Positions 55,301 through 64,000 of a DNA stretch of 64,000 bases are shown piece by piece (positions within the stretch are counted from its first letter, which is position 1; every line of letters begins with the position of its first letter). The notes beneath the pieces were generated by a model. It worked only from the letters and a program-made list of their open reading frames with translations, was not told where the DNA came from and did no database searches. The stretch is from Tillus elongatus (lineage: Eukaryota > Arthropoda > Insecta > Coleoptera > Cleridae), in assembly GCA_964006375.1 (NCBI GenBank), contig OZ023267.1, forward strand, positions 36,157,766-36,221,765, given 5' to 3'. Position numbers and translations under genes: made by a program.

Positions 55301-55417
55301 AGTGAATTTTCTTTCAGAAAATTTACTAATAGAGGTATCGATGGTAAGACTTTCGGAAAATGTCTTCAAATGAGAACGAATTAGGGCCCCTGGAACTCAT
55401 TTCCATAGTCAGTTAAA

Positions 55418-55506
<89 letters not shown>

Positions 55507-55625
55507 ACCGATAACTCAAAAAATAATCGGCCGATTTTGATCAAATTTGGTGAGAACCTTTCTTTTGCCAGTAGCTTGGATGAGTTCGTTAGCCAGGAAA
55601 ATCTGCTCAGTTGAAATACATTAAA
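55297..55625 (+). repeat. Helentron-like repeat, 5' half
   Basis: TTATTAGTGAATTTTCTTTC with palindrome, GGAACTCATTTCC box, (TA)n 55423-55502, CACACCGATAACTC and GATGAGTTCGTTAGCCAGGA; then it breaks off. Inserted at the end of repeat E. Confidence 0.78.
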
Positions 55626-55734
55626 CAATGATTTGTTTTCATTAGACAGACGGATTCCCCCGGTCAGTTTCAGTACTGAGCTGACCTTAAATGTATGGAA
55701 TTTCGTCCACGAAATTATAATGCATGTTTTGTAA

Positions 55735-56070
55735 GAAAATAAATTCGTGACTCAGCAAGTGCGTTATGGTAGCGAATTTTTATTGGACGCCTCAAGTTTG
55801 AATAACTCTATTTTCTATTAATCTATAAGGTTTGTTGACCAGGAAACTAGTTTTTTTCTGGAATATTTTAAGTTTATTTTCGACAAATTTGTGTACATTT
55901 TCAAACAGTAAAGTTATTTTCATGAAATATGGTACATTGTATCTGCTATATATGTTATACTGGTAACCAAATTTGATGTTTGCTTTCTTAAAAAAAAACA
56001 CATATATGCTATTTAAAACATTTTAATGAAAATTCACTATCATACACTTGCTGCGTCCAGACTTTTTTTT
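55735..56070. repeat. Helentron-like 3'-terminal inverted module
   Basis: Inward-facing copies of the family terminus at about 55748-55785 and 56028-56070 enclose ~300 bp with ACCAGGAAACTAG and AATATGGTACATTGTATCTG, as in the long-subfamily copies. Confidence 0.72.
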
Positions 56071-56286
56071 TAAATGGCACTTGGTAATATTCATCTGGCA
56101 ACAGTGCACATCGTCGCGCCTTCATTTCGCCTTGCAAATCGACCCGATCCATTGTTTACTTCTTAGATAAATACAACACAAGATTATATGGATATTTATT
56201 TGACTGAAATTCGGCCTAAAGTAAATTATTGTTAATAATAATAGGGATTTTTTATGCCCATATGAAACCATCGTCATAAGAATTAG

Positions 56287-56715
56287 AAAAATCTCGGGAC
56301 GCAGCAAGTGCGTTATGGTAGTGAATTTTTATTAAATGCTTCAAATTTGAATAACTCAATTTTTTATAAAGTTAGAGAGTTTAATTTTGGTATGTAGTAA
56401 GGCCTTTCGTAAGGCAAGATATCCGCCAAATTTCATTAAAATAACTGTAAAGAAAATTTAAAATTTGAATAACTCAATTTTCTATAAACTTAGAAAGCTG
56501 AATTTAGGTACGTAGTAAGATCTCTCTCAAGGCAACATATATAGTAAATTTCATTATAACAGCTTTGTTACTTTCGGAGAAACAAAACTCAAAATTTTCC
56601 CGGAAAACCCCGTCCGATTTTTCTGGCTAACGAACTCATCCAAGCCATTAATAAAAGAATGGCACTTGCCAAGTTTAATCGAAATCGGTTAATTATTTTT
56701 TAAATTATCAGACGG

Positions 56716-56782
<67 letters not shown>
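56287..56782 (-). repeat. Helentron-like repeat cut at (TA)n
   Basis: Starts GGGACGCAGCAAGTGCGTTA, has two tandem pieces (AAATTTGAATAACTCAATTT), then the CCGTCCGATTTTTCTGGC block and ends in (TA)n 56718-56781. The 5' block is missing. Confidence 0.75.
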
Positions 56783-56785
<3 letters not shown>

Positions 56786-57266
56786 CAGTGGCCAGCGATC
56801 AGATTCGCTGCGTAGTAGCTACCAGCGACCCTGGTCGCCGTTTTCCAAATTTTAAAATCGCCGCAATAGGTCGTCGCGGTCGAGTCTAACCTAATGTTTA
56901 TTTCTGAATGATTTTAACTCTGCTTATTGATGATTCTCCTCCGTCACCGTTACGGATGGTCAATAGAGCGATGCGTACGGTGTTACGGTATAGAATAGAT
57001 TTTTTCACAATTTTTCGTATTCAGTTGTAGAATGCTTTCGTTCTTTTGTTTTTAATAAAAGTTCTGTATGTTTTGTCTATTTGTAGAATAGAAAATACGT
57101 TAAAAATATTCCCTTATAGGGTGTTTTTTCTTTGAAGTGAAATAAATTTGAAATTTAATTATACATCTGTTAAAACAATGTAGGTAGCTTGATTTTCGTT
57201 AGCACACTAATGATAATTATGTAATAAATAAAAATGTAAACATCAAATCTGTTAGCTGGCAATACA
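56783..57266. other. unclassified spacer
   Basis: Contains CAGTGGCCAGCGATCAG just after the (TA)n, hAT-TIR-like, but no partner end was identified. Confidence 0.35.
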
Positions 57267-58338
57267 GTCTCGTGTAGTGATGGGTAAAACTGTTATATTG
57301 CTGTAACAGGTCGCAACTGTTACTGTTATTTAGAAATATCAGTTAAATATAACAGGTTGAAAATAACAGTATGAATTATTAAGAATTCCACGTAGACGTA
57401 GTAACAGTAGCTGAACCCGTCCGGTGGTGTAGTTGGGTAATGTTTAAAATAAAAAATATTCTTGTATTATGTTTAAAACAATTAATTAATTTTTTATTAA
57501 AAAAATGATGGAGGTTTTTTTTTGGGTATTCATCACTAATAATAATTTGGTAAAAAATTCAACAATGCAGAATTTCTTTCGAATTTTCTTTACTAATTAA
57601 GTATTAGTTAATCACTGAGCTTGAAAACCTCTATAGCCATCTTTTCCTTGAAAATGAGACTTATGAAATCCATGAATTATTGTAAGCAAAAAATAAAATA
57701 AATAATTAAAAAAAAAATTAAAACTAATTTTTTTCTCTCTACCTATAGGGCGAAGTGTGTCTGGTTTCAACTATACCGGGTACAGGGAATATTTTTATAA
57801 TTTCATTAAAATTGGTACTGTTTCTGAGATTTTTTAAGTTTCAGCGATTTTTTATTTTGCAGTAGTAATAAAAAAAAGATGTTTAAAATCGGACCCATTT
57901 CTTAGATTTCCAAAGTGAAAAGTAAAAAGGAATATTGATTTATTAGTTACATAAGGCAAAGAAGAATGAACAAAGAAACTACCTAATATAATATAATACC
58001 TATAAGGACTCATGTTAAAGCATAACTGTACATTTGTATACATATCAGTAACGTAACAGACTTTCGTCGACCAAAGTCAGTCAAATAATGTTCATCAACA
58101 AAAACTCAGAACTTTGAAAGTGTTTTGTTAGAAAAGTATTTTTTTTAGTGTAAGACAATTTTTCTCAAGGAAAAAAAGAAACATCGTTGATTTTATTTAC
58201 ATTTTTCATATTTTGTGTTTGTGTATAAATTGTAAATATATGTGTGTGTTTTTGTGAATCAACAACCTGTCAAAATTTAACAGTTTCATTGTACCAACGA
58301 CCTTACGTTCCCAAAGCTGTGAGCACACTAGTATAAAG

Positions 58339-58523
58339 TAGTATGTTATGAAGTAAAGTCCGCTCTATACTCTATACCCCATTCCCAGTCTCATGTCCAT
58401 TCATCCTGTTATAACAGTTGCGGATGAAAACAGTATTATGTTATGAAGTAAAGTCCGCTCTATACCCCATTCCCAGTCTCATGCCCATTCATCCTGTTAT
58501 AACAGTTGCGGATGAAAACAGAA
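58339..58523. repeat. tandem duplication, two ~90-bp units
   Basis: TATGTTATGAAGTAAAGTCC through ACAGTTGCGGATGAAAACAG is present twice with one 9-bp length difference. It lies inside the outer hAT, just before the nested one. Confidence 0.9.
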
Positions 58524-58542
58524 GTTGATTCATCGTAGCAGT

Positions 58543-59521
58543 TAGTGTTGGGAAATACATCGATTTTCGAGTAACCGGTAAACCAGTGAAAGTGATTTAG
58601 AAATCACTGTGATTTTTAGCAGTGATTTGAATCACCGCAGTGATTGAGAATTTTAGACAGCGTGGAAATAACTGAAAGCAGTTATGATTGGTTTCACTAG
58701 TGGTGTTTCTAGTATTTTTGTGCAGTAATTATAGGATATCCATGCGTTAAATATTTTGTCTCGCTATTCTGTATAATTAACTATAAGGCCTATTAGTAAT
58801 AAATAATTTGTTGTTGATTAATTAGCGTAGTTTAATTTGTCATAAAAGAAAAAAAGAAAAAATAACTAGATTTTAATATGCAAAATTTGGAGTCATTTGT
58901 GTCTCTAACTGCATTATCATTTTTTTTTGCGAACTTGTAATGTAGTCATAGAGACCGTGGGGTGATTGGAGATTATATATTTTTTTAATTTGAGGTCGTT
59001 GTTTTGTACTAAATTTTTTTCTTGCATATATTGCATGTTGCATAGCAATTGTCCCCGTCAATGGGTGTAAAATAATTCCAAATGTCACTGGTTTTTTGTT
59101 TTTTGGACATGTTTTGCACAACGCCGCGATATAGGCTGAGATGAAAGATGAAACAAAAACTAAACTAAGTATGAATAGAAATGATAGGGCACGGGCATAG
59201 CGCTTTGGCGATTCTGCATCGAGCATGCACGAACAAATAATTTTTCAGATAATCTTGGGCTGAGCAGTGAGCACTGTGAGCCGATATATCGCCAACACGC
59301 CAAACCGGTGAACGCTAATATTCGATATTTATTTCCAAGCGCTGTATCAGATCTAATATTGATATTTATTATTACGTTACCGGTTGCGCGGTTGCCAGTG
59401 ATTGCTTCGCTAGTCCACAATCGCTACTCACTGCATTAGTTAAACTTCGATCACCGGTAGCTCCAGTGATTTTCCGCTCACCGGTATAAAATCACCGTGA
59501 ATGATATATCGCCCAACACTA
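58543..59521. mobile_element. nested hAT element
   Basis: 979 bp, ends TAGTGTTGGG and CCCAACACTA (10-bp perfect inverted repeat), flanked by GTAGCAGT on both sides (58535-58542 and 59522-59529). The interior has palindromic AGTGATTT/AATCACCG repeats. A 117-codon minus-strand frame (59226-58873) has no motif I can assign. Confidence 0.93.
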
Positions 59522-59693
59522 GTAGCAGTGCAACAGAAACAGATACGACTCCGAGTTGTAGTGTGAAGCGCAACAGCATCCGCTCCACTGTACCTGTTAT
59601 TTGTATATATCCATAACAGGTTGTTACTGTTGCGGCTCGACAACAGTTAAAATATAACAGACTGTTAAATAACAATCCATCACTAGTCTCGTG

Positions 59694-60599
59694 GGTAATC
59701 GGTACACGCAGTCGAACAGCCGACGCAGCGATACGCCCAAATGTGAGTGATACTAAACGTGACATGAAACACAAAATGTTAACTTCGTTTAGCAGCGACT
59801 TAAAGCGATGTTAAAACAAGCTGTGACTTATAAGTCACCATCGCCGGTATACCGGTGACCCAAAAGTGGCTGTTAAGCTCATATCTAATAAGAATAGTTG
59901 GGATTTCGGATGGCTACAGTACAGCATAAGGAACAAATTGTTTGTAAGGCTAAATGAGAAATGGACCAGGGCTAACAATTTATTAAATTGTTAGTTGGTT
60001 GTATACAGTCTCCAATATTTAACACGTTGTGTTATTTGGAGCTGACGCGACAACATACTACTTGGTTCCGCAACGAGGTGGCGGCACGTGCTTCGTGTCT
60101 TATATCTCACTTAGTGTACAAATTGTTTGTTATGCTGTGGCTACCGCCTATGTAAATGTCTTTTAGGGGATTTTCATGAGAACTTGGCAATAAGATTCGA
60201 TTCGGATTCGACTCCCATAAACGATTCGCTTTTTCATTATGATAATAGTGGCGACCGTTTCTCTATGGGGAAAGCAGACTGACAGACTTGTGTTGGGCAG
60301 TAGACTAGTGTTGGGCGGTATCGAAACTTTTTGTATCGATACGTAAATAAAGTATCGAATACTTATGCGATACATAGTATTCACTATTTTACCTGACAGC
60401 CTGACAGCCTAACTACTTTGTGGCTTTCCGGTGTTATTCGATATACATATATGTTCAATGTTGCAATGAATACTGAAGGGAATTATATTAAACAGAAAGT
60501 ATTCATAATATTTTATATTGTCCAAATAATAATATGTTATTACTAGTAGAGATATAAGCTACAGTACTACACTTTAGCGAATTTTCGAAAAAATATTAA
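59694..60599. other. unclassified, with one hAT-like end
   Basis: CTAGTGTTGGGCGGTATCGA at 60305 resembles a hAT terminus with GTATCGA repeats after it; no matching second end seen. The rest is unrecognised. Confidence 0.4.
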
Positions 60600-60945
60600 A
60601 ACAGAATACAAAACGTCTGGATGCAGCAAGTGCGTTATGGTAGCGAATTTTCATAAAAATATTAAATAACTGATTTTTTTTCATTAAACGCTTATATAAC
60701 TTTGTTTTGTTTTAACTTAGATACTATATCTGAATTTTGTATGTAGTGTACCTTTTACAATAGATACCTGAATTTGGTTACTGTATAGCTTTGTTATTTT
60801 CGGATACAAATTTTTTTCGAAAGGAAACGCTAAATTTTTCCGAAAAAACTGGTCTGATTTATCTGGCTAACTAACAACGAAACATTCCAGTGATTTACAC
60901 AAGGAAGCTGCCTATCAAAATTTCTCCACATCGGCTTGACTTATC

Positions 60946-61013
<68 letters not shown>
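60600..61013 (-). repeat. Helentron-like repeat cut at (TA)n
   Basis: AAAACGTCTGGATGCAGCAA, GTAGCGAATTTTCATAAAAA, the ACTGGTCTGATTTATCTGGC block, then GACTTATCGG and (TA)n 60947-61013. The 5' block is missing; a Penelope fragment follows. Confidence 0.75.
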
Positions 61014-61017
<4 letters not shown>

Positions 61018-61020
61018 ATG

Positions 61021-61265
61021 TTCGGAAAGATTTTAGCGGTCTTTAATATAAGACATACTAAATCCACAAGCCTGATATTCCTCTTCGCCCTATTGTAAGT
61101 GCCCACCGTTCACCCACACAACACCTTGCAAAACATCTAGCCAAAACTCTCCAAGCATTAGTAGAAAACGCTACATCCTATGCCAAAAACTCCACCTATT
61201 TCATTGACCTTCTTCAAAACAACTCCATTTTTCAAAACGACATCCTAGTTAGCTTTAATATAATT
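61021..61265 (+). pseudogene. Penelope-like RT fragment, copy 1
   Basis: Plus strand: HKPDIPLRPIVSAHRS-type sequence (KSTSLIFLFALL in the shifted frame), NTLQNI-like decay, then STYFIDLLQNNSIFQNDILV and SFNIISIFT. The last is RT motif A, with the catalytic aspartate replaced by Asn. It carries a ~55-bp deletion relative to copy 2. Confidence 0.75.
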
Positions 61266-61272
61266 TCGATAT

Positions 61273-61275
<3 letters not shown>

Positions 61276-61360
<85 letters not shown>
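61276..61360. repeat. (TA)n microsatellite between Penelope fragments
   Basis: About 42 TA repeats. Both neighbouring Penelope fragments begin with GCGGTCTTTAATAT right after a (TA)n tract. Confidence 0.95.
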
Positions 61361-61364
<4 letters not shown>

Positions 61365-61615
61365 CGGTCTTTAATATGAGACATAATATACTCCCCCGCG
61401 AAAAATCATCTCGCATCCCTAGAAAATATGGACACTGGAAAATCCACAAGCCTGATATTCCCCTTCGCCCTATTGTAAGTGCCCACCGTTCACCCTCACA
61501 AAACCTTGCAAAACATCTAGCCAAAACTCTCCAACCATTAGTAGAAAACGCTACATCCTATGTCAAAAACTCCACCTATTTCATTGACCTTCTTCAAAAC
61601 AACTCCTTTTCTAAA
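61361..61615 (+). pseudogene. Penelope-like RT fragment, copy 2
   Basis: VFNMRHNILPREKSSRIPRK, then YGHWKIHKPDIPLRPIVSAH (PLE pattern YGLPKIHKP..PLRPIVS), SQNLAKHLAKTLQPLVENAT and YVKNSTYFIDLLQNNSF. It covers only the N-terminal RT motifs and fuses directly into a gag sequence at about 61620. Confidence 0.85.
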
Positions 61616-61621
61616 AAATAT

Positions 61622-61790
61622 CATGGCAAGGGTTGCAATAAAATTACCTCCTATATGGAGACGTAACGTGAAAATCTGGCAAATGCAGGTTGACGCCCAG
61701 TTCGATATATCGCAGATCAGTTCTGAAAAGACAAAATTCAGTCATGTACTCGCTATACTCGATCCTGATGTCGCAGAGTCAATTTCAGAT
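61622..61790 (+). pseudogene. Ty3/gypsy gag N-terminal fragment, plus strand
   Basis: Starts MARVAIKLPPIWRRNVKIW, then QVDAQFDISQISSEKTKFSH and AILDPDVAESISDFL, the conserved N-terminal capsid block of CsRn1-like gag (KLPPFW...W...VEAQF...TKF). No LTR or leader precedes it; a Penelope fragment does. At about 61790 it meets the oppositely oriented integrase end of the next entry. Confidence 0.75.
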
Positions 61791-63992
61791 TTTTTAGATA
61801 AATTGTGGATAGAATCGAAAATCTTTCGGCGAAATTTGAGCGGAATGAATGGGCGAAGTTTCTTTGAAGAAGAATCGCAAATAAGATTCAATCCGTTGTC
61901 AAGAGGCATGTTTTGAAATTTGTATGAGGAAGATTTAGACTGCAGAAGGTGTTTGAGTTCCTCACAAGATGACTGAGCTTGTGCAATTTCTTGGAGTGAC
62001 ACAGTGGAAGAAAGTGAAATTGTTTCAATGCGAGAACAATAGTCTGCGGGAATGTTTGTAGGACCTGGTATGTAGCGAATGTCTGTGGTAAATTGACCTA
62101 GGAAGTCTAAATGTCGTAGTTGCCTTGGAGATGCTTTATCGACGCGTTGTTCAAAAGCGTATGTCAAAGGTTTGTGGTCCGTATAAATGGTGAAATGGCG
62201 ACCTTCTAGGGTATATCTAAAGTATTTAACTGCCTGATAAGCGGCTAGATGTTCGCGATCATAGGTGCTGTAAGATTTTTGGGCTGAAGTAAGTTTTTTA
62301 GAGTAGAAACCTAGGGGTTCTAGTGTTTGATCACGTAGTTGTTGGAGGAAAGCACCTACGGCATAATCAGAAGCATCGACATGGAGAATCAGTGGTAGCG
62401 AAGAAGACGGATGAGCTATTAGTGTAGCGTTTTTAGTGCCTCTTTCAAACGTTCGAATGCTTCTCGAGTCTGAGGAGTCCACTCGATTTTACGTTTGTCG
62501 CGTTTTTTGGGATTCTGGCAGAGGTCGAATAGTGGTTGTTGAATTTTCGCAGCACGTGGAAGAGAACGACGGTAGAAATTTATGAGACCTAGAAATCTTC
62601 TGAGTTTTTCAATGGTATCGGGAAGAGGTAGGTCGGTAATAGCTTTGATGCGTTCAGAAATTAGAAATAATCCAGATTTATTTACACGAAAACCTAAAAA
62701 TGAAATTTCGGCCACTCTGAATTCACATTTAGATGAATTGATACGGATGCCGTTGTCTTGAAGTGTCTGAAAAAGTTTTGCTAGATGCTCTTCATGTTCT
62801 TTTTCAGAGGCTGATGCAACGAGAATATCGTCAAGATAGAAGTAGGCAAAGTCAAGATGTCTTAAAATTGAATGTAAATATCTTTGAATGTTTGTGCTGA
62901 ATTACGAAGGCCAAATGGGGTTTTAACAAATTCGAATAACCCAAATGGAGTTATGACTGCTGTTTTGGGCATATCTTGAGGTGCTACTGGGATGTGATGG
63001 AAAGCGCGAATGATATCTAATTTTGAAAAAATACGTTTGCCTTCTAACTGGGCATTAAAATCCTGCAAATTTGGAATGGGATATTTGTCTGGGATTGTTT
63101 TAGCGTTTAGTGCTCGGTAATTCCCACATAGTCTCCATGAGCCATCCTTTTTTTGCACCATGTGGAGGGGGCTTGACCATGGACTTTTGGAGGGTCTACA
63201 AATTCCCAAGTCCATCATGTGCTGGAATTCTAGCTTTGCTTCAGCTAGCTTTTCCGGGGGCAATCTTCTAGCTTTTGCAGTGACAGGTGGTCCTTCCGTA
63301 CTTATAGTATGGCAGAACTCAACCTCTGGAAGGTTGCTAGAAGAAGTTTCCTTAAAAAGGTCAGGAAATTGTTGTAGCAATTTGAAGTACTGGTGTGTCG
63401 GGTCTACGAGATGAATTTTAGAATTAATTCCTGGTGGTGGGTTAACACCGGCCTTAGAGAGGTTTGTCTTTGTATCGATTAAACGTCTATGTTTCATATC
63501 CACAAGTAAAGCAAACTCTGCTAGAAAATCAGCGCCTATAATTGGTTGCTTGATATCGGCAAGTGTGAAGGGCCAGCAGAACCTACGGCGTAAACCTAGA
63601 TCCAAATCTCAGAGTTGTTCGCCATAGGTATGAATAGGGGTCCCGTTTACAGCATACAAGGTACGTTTCGATTGAAATTTCCGTTGGTCGTGAGTGGGTG
63701 GAATAACTGAAATATCCGCTCCAGAGTCGATTAGAAATTTCATATTGGAGCGTCTATCAAAAATAAAAAGGCGGCGTGTTAGGTGGCTCTCGTCTCCTGC
63801 CGCGTGGAGGGAGTGCCTTATTAGTTTTTCCGACACATGTTTAGCTTTAAAATCGCAAGGTTGGATGCAACGTTTGGCCTTGTTGCCAAATCGTTCATGA
63901 TACCAACACGTAGAGGTTGAGGTATTTGTGTTTATAGAATTTCGAGAAAGCTTGGGTCTTTCTCGGGAGGTAGATCGGGAACGAGTTCGCAA
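61787..63992 (-). pseudogene. CsRn1-like Ty3/gypsy gag-pol, frameshifted
   Basis: From the window end inward: gag CHCC-type finger CWYHERFGNKAKRCIQPC (CX2HX9CX3C, as in CsRn1-clade elements), protease FLIDSGADISVIPP, RT (AKARRLPPEKLAEAKLEF, WSSPLHMVQKKDGSWRLCGN, TPFGLFEFVKTPFGLRNS, then YFYLDDILVAS in a shifted frame near 62830), connection FLGLINFYRRSLPRAA, RNase H (LILHVDASDYAVGAFLQQ) and the integrase start PLKFRRKIFDSIHNLS, where it stops. Frameshifts near 63606, 62875 and 62480. Gag begins beyond the window, and most of the integrase and the 3' LTR are missing. Confidence 0.88.
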
Positions 63993-64000
63993 TTCGTTGA

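Larger units (their letters stand above)
57275..59685. mobile_element. non-autonomous hAT element with nested hAT
   Basis: Ends TAGTGATGGGTAAAACTG and ...ATCCATCACTA, flanked by the perfect 8-bp duplication GTCTCGTG (57267-57274 and 59686-59693). Subterminal AACAG/CTGTT motifs are repeated many times at both ends, as in hAT transposase-binding regions. Without the nested element it is about 1.42 kb and shows no recognisable transposase. Confidence 0.92.

Noticed and set aside
58873..59226. 117-codon minus-strand frame as a transposase
   Set aside because: A Cys-x2-Cys-like stretch is visible but no BED, hAT or other domain could be supported; left unassigned within the nested hAT.
61021..61620. 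Functional Penelope reverse transcriptase
   Set aside because: Both copies are short fragments; copy 1 has lost the catalytic aspartate and copy 2 ends before motif A.

Overview
This is a eukaryotic, AT-rich, transposon-packed window, most likely from an insect. The evidence is spliced coding sequence with GT-AG introns, tRNA-derived SINEs, Penelope-like elements with GIY-YIG domains, Ty3/gypsy, hAT, PIF/Harbinger, pogo and Tc1/mariner elements, and long (TA)n microsatellites. The insect order cannot be fixed from the sequence; a beetle-like genome is only a guess. There is no bacterial-type gene organisation.

Host gene. One host gene can be assembled exactly: a five-exon minus-strand gene (53495 down to 35561, 349 codons plus stop) for a mitochondrial amidoxime-reducing component / MOSC-domain protein (mARC). 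All splice phases agree. Each of its four introns is filled with transposons: Tc1 carrying a Helentron-like repeat with a ~675-bp (CA)n tract (intron 1); a LINE, a Penelope-like element, a foldback and a hAT MITE (intron 2); two DDE transposase remnants, a Helentron-like repeat and a SINE (intron 3); a pogo/Tigger element (intron 4).

Layout. 1-5440: head-to-tail 5'-truncated copies of an R4/Dong-like LINE separated by TAA repeats. The first copy is interrupted by a hAT (544-2068) and a PIF/Harbinger (2196-3069), both with recognisable target-site duplications. 5440-24488: Helentron-like repeats, SINEs, LINE fragments, a large foldback palindrome (about 11888-12365) and a decayed Penelope-like element. 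24489-31275: a complete young Ty3/gypsy retrotransposon with one intact 1742-residue Gag-Pol frame, tRNA-Leu-type primer site, 4-bp ATAC duplication and LTRs carrying a heat-shock-element-like array just upstream of a TATA box. 31276-35500: more Helentron-like repeats. 35561-53495: the mARC gene. 53496-60600: dispersed repeats and two nested hAT elements with perfect 8-bp duplications. 60600-64000: duplicated Penelope fragments and a frameshifted CsRn1-like Ty3/gypsy element whose integrase end abuts an oppositely oriented gag fragment.

Recurring theme. One repeat family occurs at least a dozen times. It has a 5' subterminal inverted repeat (TTAGTGAATTTTCGTAGAAA), an internal (TA)n tract, a matching inverted repeat near the 3' end, then a small hairpin (ACGCA-CTTGC-TGCGT) and a T-run. 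This resembles non-autonomous Helentrons (HINE/DINE-1 type), and many copies stop exactly at the (TA)n tract.
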